From positions 478,169 through 542,168 of the forward strand of contig NZ_SLWS01000008.1 in assembly GCF_004345645.1 (NCBI RefSeq): 64,000 nt of DNA, given 5' to 3'. The notes below the pieces were generated by a model. It was not told the DNA's origin. It worked only from the letters and a program-made list of their open reading frames with translations, and did not search any database. This document shows positions 23,668 to 37,853 of this stretch, one piece after another; within the stretch, counting starts at the first letter, position 1, and each line of letters starts with the position of its first letter. Both the position numbers and the translations under genes were made by a program. The DNA is from Actinocrispum wychmicini (GTDB taxonomy: Bacteria > Actinomycetota > Actinomycetes > Mycobacteriales > Pseudonocardiaceae).

Positions 23668-25410
23668 GTGCGGACGCTAGCGGTTGACCTTGGCACCTCG
23701 AATACGGTGGCAGCGTTACGAATCGGCACGGCCGAACCCCGGTTGCTCGGGGAGTCGCTGCCGTCCGCGGTGTGGCTGGACCCGAGCGGCCAACTCGTCG
23801 TCGGCCGCGACGCCGAACGGCAGGCGCGGCTGGACGCGTCCCGGTTCGAGCCGACGCCGAAGCTGCGCGTCAGCGAGGGACAGGTGCTGCTGGGCGACAC
23901 GACCGTGCCCGTGGTGGACCTCTTGGCCGCGCTGCTCCGGCACGTGCTCACCGAAGCGCGTCGTGAGTTGGGCGGCGACCCCGACCAGCTCATCCTCACC
24001 CACCCGGCTGCCTGGGGACCGAGCCGCCGCGACGCCTTGATGACGGCGACGCGCGTCGCTGGCGTCAGGTGCCGTACCCATCTCGTACCCGAGCCAGTTG
24101 CGGCCGCAGCGCGGTTCGTGACGTTGCCGAACGTGTCGCTCGCGCCCGGCCAGTCGCTCACGGTCCTGGACGTCGGCGGCGGGACCACGGACGTGGCCGT
24201 CGTGCTCGCCGGACCGCAGGGTTGGCAGGTGCTCGCCGACGGCGGCGCCGACATCGGTGGCCGGGACCTGGACTTCGAGCTGCTCCAGCACGTGCGCACG
24301 AACGATCCGGTGTGGACGGAACTGGGCCGCCCGACCACCCCGGCGGCCCGGCGCGTGGCCAGGACGCTGGCCGAGGACGTCCGCGCGGCCAAGGAGGCGC
24401 TGTCCCGGTACCCGCACACGGACATCCCGATGCCGCCCCCGTTACCGGACGCGCACATGACCCGCGGCGAATTCGAGGCGCTGATCCGGCCGTTGCTCGC
24501 CAAGATGGTCGACGTCCTGGTGGAGGTGGTCGCCCGCGCCCGTCCCCAGCACATGGCCGGCGTCTTCCTCGTCGGCGGCTCCACCCGGGTGCCGCTGCTG
24601 GCGTCGTTGGTCCGGGAACGCACGGGTATGCAACCGGTCGTTCTCGAATCCCCGGAGAATACAGTCGCGCTGGGCGCGCTCGCGGACGTGCGAAAGCCGG
24701 CGGTTTCAGCACCGGTGCTCGCGGCCCCTGTGTCAGCACCGATGGTCGCCGCCCCGCCGCCGCCCCCTCCGCCGGGGCCGACCGTTGTGGTCCAGCCCGG
24801 CTGGGCACCGCCGCCGCGGCGGAAGTCCCGCTTGATTCCGGTGTCGGCGGCGATCGTCGCCATCGCGCTCGTGGTGGTCACGATCGTGCTGCTGGCGTCG
24901 AACTCGGGCCCAGGAGCCGAGCAGCCGCTGGCCGCCGCTCCCGACGACTCCGCCGACCTGAGACGCCAGGTGTTCGGCGACGACCAGGAACTCCTCCGGC
25001 TGGCCGTGCCCGCGGTGGACAACGCCACCCAGTGCGCCAGTTCCAAGGGCGCCGCCACCGACAAGTTCAACTCGAGGACCCAGGTCCGGTGCCTGATGCA
25101 GACCCCAGCGGGCTACGAGCTGGCCATCGAGTTCATGTCCGCGGCCGGCAAGTCCGCGTGCGACGGCGTGGTCAGCGGTCTCGGGTTCAACGCCGGGCGC
25201 AGCGGCACCTGGTCCGGCAACAGCCGGAAGGGAACCTGGCAGGACGTCACCTTCGCCCCGCTCGACAACGCCAACGAGTCGGTGACCGGCGTCTTCTACC
25301 GGACAGACGCCGGCACCACGTGCGCGGTTCTCAACAACACGGTCAACTCGAAAGGCGTGACGGGCAACGCCATCCACCAGTTCTGGGTGGACAAGGTCCA
25401 ACCCCGCTAG
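23668..25410 (+). CDS. Membrane-anchored Hsp70-like (DnaK-type ATPase) protein
   Basis: The protein has 580 residues. Residues 1-345 are an actin-like Hsp70 ATPase: phosphate 1 loop LAVDLGTSNTVAAL, connect regions, phosphate 2 LDVGGGTTDVAVV, and adenosine loop GVFLVGGSTRVPLL. There is no DnaK substrate-binding domain. A Pro-rich linker (about 360-390) leads to one membrane helix (about 392-412), then an extracytoplasmic domain of about 165 residues with four Cys (CASS, CLMQ, CDGV, CAVL). Such Hsp70-TM proteins are actinobacterial and mostly uncharacterised, possibly envelope-associated sensors. GTG 23668 starts exactly at the Hsp70 motif. TTA codons occur at 23716 and 24442. Confidence 0.85.
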   Translation: MRTLAVDLGTSNTVAALRIGTAEPRLLGESLPSAVWLDPSGQLVVGRDAERQARLDASRFEPTPKLRVSEGQVLLGDTTVPVVDLLAALLRHVLTEARRELGGDPDQLILTHPAAWGPSRRDALMTATRVAGVRCRTHLVPEPVAAAARFVTLPNVSLAPGQSLTVLDVGGGTTDVAVVLAGPQGWQVLADGGADIGGRDLDFELLQHVRTNDPVWTELGRPTTPAARRVARTLAEDVRAAKEALSRYPHTDIPMPPPLPDAHMTRGEFEALIRPLLAKMVDVLVEVVARARPQHMAGVFLVGGSTRVPLLASLVRERTGMQPVVLESPENTVALGALADVRKPAVSAPVLAAPVSAPMVAAPPPPPPPGPTVVVQPGWAPPPRRKSRLIPVSAAIVAIALVVVTIVLLASNSGPGAEQPLAAAPDDSADLRRQVFGDDQELLRLAVPAVDNATQCASSKGAATDKFNSRTQVRCLMQTPAGYELAIEFMSAAGKSACDGVVSGLGFNAGRSGTWSGNSRKGTWQDVTFAPLDNANESVTGVFYRTDAGTTCAVLNNTVNSKGVTGNAIHQFWVDKVQPR

Positions 25411-26851
25411 TTACCCGATCGGCCGGTCTGTCGGCGCGATCGGCGCGGGTAGCACCGACCGGCCGGTGAGGTACGCGTCCACCCCGGCCGCGGCCGACCG
25501 GCCCTCGGCGATGGCCCAGACGATCAGGGACTGGCCGCGGCCCATGTCGCCCGCGACGAAGACGCCATCGACGTTGGTGGCGAAGTTCTCGTCGCGGGCG
25601 ACATTGCCCCTGGGGTCGTAGTCGACCCCGAGCTCGGTCAACAGGCCTTCCTGTTGTGGGCCGAGGAAACCCATGGCGAGGGTGACCAGCTGCGCCGGGA
25701 TCTCCCGGTCCGTCCCGGCCACCGGCTCGAACCGCCCGTTGTCCATTCGCACGTCCACGAGCCGCAACGCGCGCAGGTCGCCGGCGTCGCCGAGGAACTC
25801 CACTGTGGACACCGAGTAGACCCGGTCGCCGCCCTCCTCGTGCGCGGACGAGACCCGGTAGATCATCGGGTACGTCGGCCACGGATGCTGAGCCGACCTG
25901 ATCTCCGGCGGCCGCGGCATGATCTCCAGCTGCGTCACGGAGGCCGCGCCTTGCCGATGCGCCGTGCCCACGCAGTCCGCACCCGTGTCGCCGCCGCCGA
26001 TGACCACGACGTGCTTGCCGGCAGCACTGATGGGGGACGAGTCGATGTCGCCCCGCGCCACCCGGTTGGCCGGCGGAAGGTATTCCATAGCCTGGTATAC
26101 CCCATTCAAAGACCGCCCCGGGACCGGCAGGTCACGCCACGCGGTCGCGCCGCCGGCCAGGACCACCGCGTCGAACGACGACCGCAGTTCGGCCACTGTG
26201 ACGTCCACGCCGACGTTCACGTTGGTACGGAACGTGGTCCCCTCGGCCCGCATCTGGTCCAGCCGCCGGTCCAGTCGCCACTTCTCCATCTTGAACTCGG
26301 GGATCCCGTACCGCAGCAGCCCGCCGGCCGCGTCGGCCCGCTCGAACACGGTCACGTCGTGCCCGGCTCGGGTCAGCTGCTGGGCGGCGGCCAACCCAGC
26401 CGGGCCGGAGCCCACCACGGCCACGCTCCGGCCCGACCGGCTGACCGGGACCTGCGGGGTCACCCAACCCTCGTCCCACGCCCGGTCGACGATGGCGATC
26501 TCGACCCGTTTGATGGCCACCGGATCGCCGTTGATCCCCACGACACAAGCCGTCTCGCACGGCGCCGGGCACAACGTCCCGGTGAACTCGGGGAAGTTGT
26601 TGGTGGCGTGCAGGCGTTCCGCGGCCAGTTGCCAGTCCTGGCGCCACACCAGGTTGTTCCACTCCGGGATGAGGTTCCCGAGCGGGCAGCCCTGGTGGCA
26701 GAACGGGATGCCGCAGTCCATGCAGCGGCCGGCCTGGCGCTGGGTCCGGTCGCCGGCGAAGTCCTCGTAGACCTCACGCCAGTCCCGCAGCCGCAGGAAC
26801 ACCGGGCGGGTCGACGCGTTCTCCCGGGGTGTGGTGAGAAATCCCTTGGGG

Positions 26852-26859
<8 letters not shown>
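25411..26859 (-). CDS. gltD: Glutamate synthase small subunit
   Basis: The 482-residue beta subunit of NADPH-dependent GOGAT passes electrons from NADPH to GltB. It has the N-terminal iron-sulfur cysteines (CMDCGIPFCHQGCPLGN), an FAD-binding GSGPAGLAAAQQL, the NADPH-binding GGGDTGADCVGTA and the C-terminal FAD motif GDMGRGQSLIVWAIAEG. The ATG (26857-26859) lies within the end of gltB (8-bp overlap), so the two are translated together. A CCACTGTGGAC word lies at 25800-25810. Confidence 0.97.
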
Positions 26860-31336
<4,477 letters not shown>

Positions 31337-31677
31337 TGAAGCGGCCCTCCCCGGGGAAAGAATGGGAACTGGTGCCGCACTCCGTTGTGCGCGAACGCCT
31401 GGCCCTGCGAGCTCCCGGATGGCGGGACGGCAGAGCGAGCGAGGGCCCGGAGGTCATCCGGGGGTTCTCGTGACAGTAATGTGAACACACGGTTATGCCT
31501 GATGTCACGTGGGAAATCCCACCCAACAGTTGACAGTTCCGCCGGTGGGGTGCAGGGGCATCGGCTGGTTTCACGATGTGGACACCCAGCCTACCGGAGG
31601 CGGTTGTGCCCGGAGTGTGACCCCGGTTATTCTTGAAACGTTTCAAGTTTCATCGCGACCCAACGGAGGGCACAGTG
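31337..31677. other. Intergenic region between gltB and the rhamnosidase gene
   Basis: This 341-bp divergent gap holds no convincing gene. It should contain the gltB promoter, for which no clear boxes were seen, and the rhamnosidase promoter with the LacI-type palindrome at 31633-31646. Two AT-richer stretches (about 31470-31500 and 31625-31650) are the likeliest promoter positions. Confidence 0.5.
31633..31646 (+). promoter_or_regulatory. LacI-type operator palindrome
   Basis: TTGAAACGTTTCAA is a perfect 14-bp palindrome with the central CG typical of LacI/GalR-family operators in carbohydrate genes. It lies 31 bp before the ATG of the GH78 rhamnosidase, where a bound repressor would block transcription. 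No LacI-family gene is present in this window, so the repressor must be encoded elsewhere. Confidence 0.75.
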
Positions 31678-34600
31678 ATGGGCGAGAACGTGAGCCGCCG
31701 GCTTTTCCTACAGGGGGCAGCAGTGACCACCGGGATGATGGCCCTGCCACCGGGGCCGGCCGACGCGGCGGGCGGCGGCGCCCTGTCCGTCGGCCGGACG
31801 ACAGTCGAGTACGCCGACGCCCCGCTGGGCACGGACGCGCTCAACCCGCGACTGTCGTGGGTGCTAGGCGCGAGCGAGAACGGCCAGCACCAGACGGCGT
31901 ACCAGGTCCGGGTGAACGGCGTCTGGGACTCCGGCAAGGTCACGTCCGACCGTTCGGTCGCCGTGCCGTACGCGGGCCCACCGCTGCGGCCGCGGACCCG
32001 TTACTCGTGGCAGGTCCGGGTGTGGGACGCGCAGGACCAGCCGTCGGACTGGAGCGCGGTCCGCTGGTGGGAGACCGGATTCCTCGGCGGTGCGTGGCAG
32101 GCCCGCTGGATCGGCGCGCCCGCGGCCACCGCACCGCCCACTGTGGACGGAGCATCGTGGATCTGGTCGCTGGACGGCACGGTTGACTCGGCTCCCGTCG
32201 GCCCGCGCTGGTTCCGGGCCGCGGTCGACGTGCCTGGTCAGGTGACCAGCGCGAAGATCGTGGCCACAGCGGACGACGACTTCACGCTTTACGTTGGCGG
32301 ACAACAGGTCCTGTTCGCGCCCGAGGCCACCGACAGTTGGCGGACCGGGTTGGTCGCGGACGTCACGCACCTGGTCTCCGGCCGGGTGGTTGTCGCCGCG
32401 GTGGCGACCAACCGCGGCACGGCCCATCCAGGCAATCCCGCCGGGCTGCTGGTCCGCTTGGTCGTCAACGGACAGACGACACTCGTCACGGGCGACGGCT
32501 GGCGAGTCACGGCCACCGAGCAAACCGGTTGGCAGCAGCCAGGATTCGACGACAGCCGATGGGACCGCGCGGCCGTGCTCGCGCCCTACGGCGGCGGCCT
32601 GTGGGGCGCGAACGTGTCCGTGCCGACCCCAGAGGCCCCCGCTCCCTTGCTGCGCAAGGACTTCACGCTCACCCGGCCGGTCGTCACAGCGCGGCTGTAC
32701 ATCAGTGGCCTCGCCTACTACGACGTCGTGGTCAACGGAACCCGCGTCGGCAGCCAGGTGCTCGACCCCGGGTTCACCGACTACGACAAGACCGTCCTGT
32801 ACGCCACCCACGACCTGTCGAGGCTGCTCAAGCCGGGCGGCAACCGGATCGACGTCACACTCGGCCGGGGTTTCTACGGCCTGACCACGCCGAACGTCTG
32901 GAACTGGCAGAACGCCAGCTGGCACGGCGAGCCGAGACTGCTGGCCCAGGTTGAGGTGGACCACACCGACCGGTCCCACACGACCGTCGCCACCGGCCCG
33001 GACTGGCTGCTGGCCGACAGCCCGACCGTCACCAACTCCATCTACGCCGGCGAGACGTACGACGCCCGCGTCACCCCGACCTGGCGCCCGGCCCAGGTCG
33101 TCGACCCTCCACAAGGGACACTCAGAGGCCAGCAGCACGAGCCGATCGAGGTGGTCGAGGACGTCACACCGGCCGTCACCGAGCTCAGCCCCGGGGTGTG
33201 GGTGGCCGACATGGGCCGGACCATGGCCGGCTGGTCGAAAGTGACCGTCCGCGCGCCCGCCGGGACGGTGATCCGGTTACAGCACGGCGAGAAGCTCAAG
33301 GCCGACGGCAGCGTGCAGTGGGAAGGCAGTCACGTTTCCGGCAGGTACCAGACCGACGAGTACATCTGCGCGGGCACCGGCGCCGAAACGTGGGAACCGC
33401 GCTTCTCCTACAAGGGTTTCCGGTACGTGCAGGTGACCGGCGCGCGGCCGGAGGCCCTGGTGGGCCGGGTGGTGCACACCAACGTCCCGCAGACAGGCAC
33501 GTTCCGGTGTTCGGAACCGTTCTACGAACAACTGGACCGGGCCATGCGCCGCACGATCCTGAACAACCTGCACGGCATCCCGACCGACACGCCGATGTAC
33601 GAGAAGAACGGCTGGACCGGCGACGCGCAGCTCGGCCTGCCCACGATGATGTTCGCCTACGGCGTGCCCAGGTTCGTGACGAAGTGGCTGAACGACATCC
33701 GGGATTGTCAGACCTCGGCCGGACAACTGCCGGTGATCGTGCCCAGCGGTGGTTGGGGATACAACGAACTGGGCCCGTCGCCGGAGTGGACCACGGTGTA
33801 TCCGTTCGCCCTGCGCGAAATGTACCGGATCTACGGCGACGACAAGCTGGCCGCCGAACACTGGGACACGGTCGTGCGTTACCTGGACTGGGAGATCGCC
33901 CGGTTGCGGGACGGCCTGGCGCTCACCGAACTCGGCGACTACCTGTCACCCGGCACGGGCGGCAACCCGCCGGAGGACACACGCCTGACCGCGACGGCGT
34001 ACCTGCACCGAGCCCTCACGGCCATCGCCGAGCTGGGCGACGTGTTGGGACACAACGAAGTCTCCGCACGTTATCGAGCGGTCGCCGACCGGTGCCGGGA
34101 CCGTCTCAATGTGGCCTTCCTCAAGGACGGCCACTACCAGACCGCGAAGGACCCGGGCTACCGCCAGACGTCGAACGCGGTCCCGCTGGCGTTCGGCCTC
34201 GTCCCACCGGGTTCGGTCGCCTCGGTGGTGGACAGCCTGCTGGCGGACATCAGCGCGCGCGGCAACCACCTCAACACCGGTTGTCTGGGAACGAGTGTAC
34301 TGCTGCCGGTGCTGACCGCGAACGGTCACGCCGACGTCGCCCACGCGATCGCGACCCAACGGACATTTCCCAGCTGGGGCTTCTGGTTCGACAACGGCGC
34401 CGACACGATGTGGGAGATGTGGCCGACCGACTCACGGTCCCGTGACCACTACTTCGAGGGCACGGTCGTGCAGTGGCTCTACGAGAACGTGGCCGGGTTG
34501 CGCCCAGGTGACGCCGGTTATCAGCGGTTCACCGTGCGTCCGGACGCGCGAGTAGGGGTCAGTTGGGCACAGGCGGCCATATCCACCGTGCGCGGGGCGG

Positions 34601-34803
34601 CTTCGGTAGCCTGGAACATGGTTGGCTCCACAATGCACCTCACTGTCGGGGTGCCAGTTGGTTGCGCAGCCGAGGTTTTCGTACCGGGGTCGTCGGTGAC
34701 GGCGCCGCCGGGGGTGCGGTTCGTCCGTGCCGAAGCCGGGTTCCAGGTCCACCTGGCCCCGGCCGGCCAGTGGACGTTCACCGGTGATCTCGATCACCCC
34801 TAG
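31678..34803 (+). CDS. Tat-exported alpha-L-rhamnosidase, GH78 family
   Basis: The 1041-residue enzyme should release terminal alpha-L-rhamnose from plant glycosides or polysaccharides outside the cell. The N-terminus carries a twin-arginine signal (SRRLFLQGAAVTTGMMALP) with Ala-rich cleavage near ADAAG. Beta-rich accessory domains follow (RLSWVLGAS, TRYSWQVRVWD, YDKTVLYATHDLSRLLKPGG). The GH78 alpha/alpha barrel includes IPTDTPMYEKNGWTGDAQLG, SPEWTTVYPFALREMY and DNGADTMWEMWPTDSRSRDH, and a C-terminal beta domain closes the protein. ATG 31678 has GGAGGG seven bases upstream. Codon 534 is TTA. The LacI-type palindrome upstream suggests sugar induction. A CCACTGTGGAC word lies at 32138-32148. 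Confidence 0.92.
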   Translation: MGENVSRRLFLQGAAVTTGMMALPPGPADAAGGGALSVGRTTVEYADAPLGTDALNPRLSWVLGASENGQHQTAYQVRVNGVWDSGKVTSDRSVAVPYAGPPLRPRTRYSWQVRVWDAQDQPSDWSAVRWWETGFLGGAWQARWIGAPAATAPPTVDGASWIWSLDGTVDSAPVGPRWFRAAVDVPGQVTSAKIVATADDDFTLYVGGQQVLFAPEATDSWRTGLVADVTHLVSGRVVVAAVATNRGTAHPGNPAGLLVRLVVNGQTTLVTGDGWRVTATEQTGWQQPGFDDSRWDRAAVLAPYGGGLWGANVSVPTPEAPAPLLRKDFTLTRPVVTARLYISGLAYYDVVVNGTRVGSQVLDPGFTDYDKTVLYATHDLSRLLKPGGNRIDVTLGRGFYGLTTPNVWNWQNASWHGEPRLLAQVEVDHTDRSHTTVATGPDWLLADSPTVTNSIYAGETYDARVTPTWRPAQVVDPPQGTLRGQQHEPIEVVEDVTPAVTELSPGVWVADMGRTMAGWSKVTVRAPAGTVIRLQHGEKLKADGSVQWEGSHVSGRYQTDEYICAGTGAETWEPRFSYKGFRYVQVTGARPEALVGRVVHTNVPQTGTFRCSEPFYEQLDRAMRRTILNNLHGIPTDTPMYEKNGWTGDAQLGLPTMMFAYGVPRFVTKWLNDIRDCQTSAGQLPVIVPSGGWGYNELGPSPEWTTVYPFALREMYRIYGDDKLAAEHWDTVVRYLDWEIARLRDGLALTELGDYLSPGTGGNPPEDTRLTATAYLHRALTAIAELGDVLGHNEVSARYRAVADRCRDRLNVAFLKDGHYQTAKDPGYRQTSNAVPLAFGLVPPGSVASVVDSLLADISARGNHLNTGCLGTSVLLPVLTANGHADVAHAIATQRTFPSWGFWFDNGADTMWEMWPTDSRSRDHYFEGTVVQWLYENVAGLRPGDAGYQRFTVRPDARVGVSWAQAAISTVRGAASVAWNMVGSTMHLTVGVPVGCAAEVFVPGSSVTAPPGVRFVRAEAGFQVHLAPAGQWTFTGDLDHP

Positions 34804-34892
34804 CGGCTTGGCGTTTCCGGCGGGCGCGGAATGGAACGGGGTGAACTCCGCGTTGTAGTCGTCGACGTGGAGTGACTGTTTGGGAGGCCGTG

Positions 34893-35798
34893 GTGCTGGA
34901 CCCGGAGAACCTGTATGAGGTCGACTCGGATGTGCCGGATCTGACCGGCGCGGTGCTGTTGCACCACCTTGACGGCTTCATGGACGCCGGTTCCGCCGGT
35001 GGTGCGCTGGTGGAGCAGTTGCTGAGCGGCTATGAGCACCGCGTGGTCGCGCGGTTCGACATCGACGGGCTGTTGGACTACCGCTCCCGCCGCCCGATGA
35101 TGACGTTCGTGACCGACCACTGGGAGGACTACCAGGCCCCTGAGCTGGTGGTCCGCCTGCTGCACGACAGCGCCGGCACGCCGTTCCTGCTGATGACCGG
35201 CCCGGAGCCGGACTTCCGCTGGGAGGCGTTCGTGGACTCGGTGCGCCACCTCGTCGAGCGGTGGGGAGTCCGGCTCTCGGTCGGGTTCCACGGCATCCCG
35301 ATGGGCGTGCCGCACACGCGTCCGCTCGGCGTGACCGTGCACGGCACGCGACCTGAGCTGACCGCCGGCCACGACACCTTCTTCAACCGTGTCCAAGTGC
35401 CGGGGAACGTGTCGGGCCTGTTGGAGTTGCGTCTCGGCGAGGCGGGTCTCGACGCGGTCGGCTTCGCCGCGCACGTGCCGCACTACCTGACGCAGTCGAC
35501 GTATCCCGCGGCGGCCCTGGTCCTGCTCGACACGATCGTGCAGGCCACCGACCTGGTGCTCCCGGTCGCGGCGTTGGCCGAGAGCTCCCGCCGGGCGGAC
35601 GCGGAGATCCAGCGCCAGGTCGCCGAATCCGACCAGGTGGCCGAAGTGGTGGCGGCCCTGGAACGCCAGTACGACGCCTTCGTCGACGCCAACGACAAGC
35701 AGAACCTGCTGGTCGACCCGGAGAACATCCCCAGCGCCGACGAACTGGGCGCCGAACTGGAACGCTTCCTGGCCGAACAGCAGCGCAAACCCGAATAG
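34893..35798 (+). CDS. PAC2 (proteasome assembly chaperone)-like protein
   Basis: The 301-residue protein matches the actinobacterial PAC2 family: LYEVDSDVPDLTGAVLLHHL, DGFMDAGSAGG, FDIDGLLDYRSRRP, LTGPEPDFRW-type segments, GIPMGVPHTRP and a helical C-terminus. Members are abundant in proteasome-bearing actinobacteria, but their exact role is unsettled. GTG 34893 is preferred over GTG 34872 and 34890 because GGGAGG (34882-34887) is best spaced for it and MLDPENLYEV matches family starts. A strong terminator follows. Confidence 0.85.
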   Translation: MLDPENLYEVDSDVPDLTGAVLLHHLDGFMDAGSAGGALVEQLLSGYEHRVVARFDIDGLLDYRSRRPMMTFVTDHWEDYQAPELVVRLLHDSAGTPFLLMTGPEPDFRWEAFVDSVRHLVERWGVRLSVGFHGIPMGVPHTRPLGVTVHGTRPELTAGHDTFFNRVQVPGNVSGLLELRLGEAGLDAVGFAAHVPHYLTQSTYPAAALVLLDTIVQATDLVLPVAALAESSRRADAEIQRQVAESDQVAEVVAALERQYDAFVDANDKQNLLVDPENIPSADELGAELERFLAEQQRKPE

Positions 35799-35806
35799 CC
35801 CCCTGA

Positions 35807-35836
35807 GAAGGCCGCGGCGAAGCCGCGGCCTTCTTT
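35807..35836 (+). terminator. Intrinsic terminator between convergent genes
   Basis: GAAGGCCGCGGC (35807-35818) and GCCGCGGCCTTC (35822-35833) form a perfect 12-bp stem with a GAA loop, followed by TTTC. It lies between the PAC2 gene and the convergent FtsX-like permease and probably serves both directions. Confidence 0.9.
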
Positions 35837-37158
35837 CATGCCCGCATGACTGTGGCGATCGGGATTCGGGCGGCTCGGATGGCGGGGATCAGGCCGCCGA
35901 GGAGGCCGGCGGCCAGGCCGGCGATGACTCCGGCGACCCCCGCCTGCCAGGGGAATTCGATTCCGCTGAGGGAGGGGAAGCGGGATCTGAACAGCGACGC
36001 GGCGAACCGGAGGCCGAGCGCGCCCGTGCCGATCGCGAGCATGGCCGTCATCAGCCCGGTCAGCAGGGTTTCCGCCAGGACGATCCCGGCCAGCAGCACA
36101 CGAGGTGTGCCGACGGCCCGGCGCAACGCGAACTCCTCCACCCGTTCGCCGACCGTGGCCAGGCCGACGTTGAGGATGCCGGCCGTGCCGATCAGCAGCA
36201 CCAGCGCGGCCATGGCCAGGAACACCAGCCGCATCAGCCGCAGTTGGGACTCGACGCGTTCCCGGGAGTTCACCACCTGGGTGTAGATCTGGTCCTTCAC
36301 CCCGGCGCCTTCGAGCTTGGACCGCAGGATCCGTTCCAGGTCGCTGCCTGCCGGGTCCATCAGGATGCTCACGCCGCTCCCGTAGTAGTTCTGTGAGCTG
36401 GTCTGGTCGGCCGGCAGCCAGTTGAGCAGCTCGTCGGCGCGGACGTAGGCCGTTGCCTGGTAGCCGTTGCCGTCCTCGATGACGCCGATGATCTGCGGTG
36501 TGGTGTCCGCGGTGGCGCCTTGGACGTGCATCTGCGCGGGTACGCGGTAACGGCTGAAGCCTTTCGCGGCCTCCTTGTTGAGCACGATCCGCGGCGCCAG
36601 GCCCGGGGTCCCGGCGAAGTCCAGCCACTGGCCGGACTCGGTGCGGAACGGCCGGAACTGCCGGATGTCCCCGGTCAGCGCGACCAGGTTCACCTCGATC
36701 GCCGCGCCGGTGGGCGGGGCGTCACCTTGTGGGCCGACCGTGCAGTCGCCCTTCGCGCTGCAGCGCATGATCATCGGCCCGCCACCGGGCCCACCGCCGG
36801 GCCGGTCGAACGGCATGCCGCCGGGGTTCACCGGCGTCAGGTTCGGCTCGCCGATGGTGGCCTGCATGCTGAACGAGCCGACCGCGTCCGGCCGGCCGCG
36901 CAACGACTCCAGCGCGATCGGACCGGTTTTGGCGTTGTGCGGCAGGTACATCTGCAGGGTGCCGTCCTTGGCCATGCTCAGTTCGGCGTCGGTCAGCAGC
37001 TCCTTCTGGGCGAACTCCGACCCGGTCTGGACCGCGACGACGGCCAGCACACCGAGGAACAGGCTCAGCATGGACAGCAACGTGCGCAGCTTGCGGGCCC
37101 GGATGCCCTGTCCGCCGATGATGAGCGCGGACCGCAGCCGCCCGGACAGCCCGATCAC
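35836..37158 (-). CDS. MacB/FtsX-type ABC transporter permease
   Basis: The 440-residue permease has the MacB layout. One membrane helix lies near residues 25-48 (RKLRTLLSMLSLFLGVLAVV), then a large extracytoplasmic domain (about 50-310), then three C-terminal helices (LVFLAMAALVLLIGTAGIL, LLAGIVLAETLLTGLMTAML, AGVAGVIAGLAAGLLGGLIP). GERVEEFALRRAVGTPR is the coupling loop to the ATPase. The GTG start overlaps the ATPase stop (GTGA), so adaptor, ATPase and permease form one coupled operon. The cargo is unknown; relatives export peptides, lipids or drugs. Confidence 0.9.
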   Translation of the reverse strand: MIGLSGRLRSALIIGGQGIRARKLRTLLSMLSLFLGVLAVVAVQTGSEFAQKELLTDAELSMAKDGTLQMYLPHNAKTGPIALESLRGRPDAVGSFSMQATIGEPNLTPVNPGGMPFDRPGGGPGGGPMIMRCSAKGDCTVGPQGDAPPTGAAIEVNLVALTGDIRQFRPFRTESGQWLDFAGTPGLAPRIVLNKEAAKGFSRYRVPAQMHVQGATADTTPQIIGVIEDGNGYQATAYVRADELLNWLPADQTSSQNYYGSGVSILMDPAGSDLERILRSKLEGAGVKDQIYTQVVNSRERVESQLRLMRLVFLAMAALVLLIGTAGILNVGLATVGERVEEFALRRAVGTPRVLLAGIVLAETLLTGLMTAMLAIGTGALGLRFAASLFRSRFPSLSGIEFPWQAGVAGVIAGLAAGLLGGLIPAIRAARIPIATVMRA

Positions 37159-37853
37159 ACGACCACCTGCTCGTTCGCCGGGGCCAGCCGTCCGTCGACC
37201 AGGCGCAGCACCCGGCCCATCCGGTTGGCGTGGTCGTGGTCGTGGGTGACCAGGATCAGCCCGCAGCCGTACTGGGTGGCCGAATGCAGCGCGTCCACCA
37301 CCAGGTTTCCGGTCTCGGTGTCGAGCGCGCCGGTCGGCTCGTCGGCCAGCAGCACCTGGGGCCGGCGGACCAGGGCCCGCGCGATCGCGACCCGCTGCTG
37401 CTCCCCGCCGGACAGCCGCGGCGGCTTCTGTTTGGCCAGGTGCGCGATGCCGACCTGCTCCAACGCCGCCATCACCTGCGCCCTGCGTTTGCGTCGCGGC
37501 TGCCAGCCCTGGCCGTTCACCAGCGCCATGGCCACGTTCTGGGCCGCGGTCAGGTTCTTGAGCAGGAAGAACCGTTGGAACACGAAGCCGAACTGGGCGC
37601 TGCGCAGCGCCGCGGCCTTGCGTTCCGGGACCCGGGTGATGTCGGCGTCGCCGAGCAGGTACTGGCCGCCGTCGGCCCGGTCGAACAGGCCGATCAACGA
37701 CAGCAGCGTGGACTTGCCCGAGCCGGACCGGCCGAGCACGGCCACGCTCTCTCCACTGTGGACGGTCAGGTCCACGCCGGCCAGGATGGTCCGTGGCCGC
37801 TGCTGCCCGGTCAGGGTCTTGGTGAGACCGGTCAGCTGGATCAGCCGGGTCAC
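37155..37853 (-). CDS. MacB/LolD-type ABC transporter ATPase
   Basis: The 232-residue ATPase has Walker A GRSGSGKST, a Q-loop region FVFQRFFLL, the signature LSGGEQQRVAIARAL, Walker B VLLADEP with TGALD, and the switch His in LVTHDHD. GTG 37853 overlaps the stop of the upstream adaptor gene as GTGA. It is the energy module for the FtsX-like permease that follows. CCACTGTGGAC lies at 37753-37763, in a different codon frame from other copies of this word. Confidence 0.95.
   Translation of the reverse strand: MTRLIQLTGLTKTLTGQQRPRTILAGVDLTVHSGESVAVLGRSGSGKSTLLSLIGLFDRADGGQYLLGDADITRVPERKAAALRSAQFGFVFQRFFLLKNLTAAQNVAMALVNGQGWQPRRKRRAQVMAALEQVGIAHLAKQKPPRLSGGEQQRVAIARALVRRPQVLLADEPTGALDTETGNLVVDALHSATQYGCGLILVTHDHDHANRMGRVLRLVDGRLAPANEQVVV

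Noticed and set aside
31440..31510. GlnR-type box upstream of gltB
   Set aside because: GTCAC and GAAAT-like pieces are present, but spacing is wrong and no second site was found.
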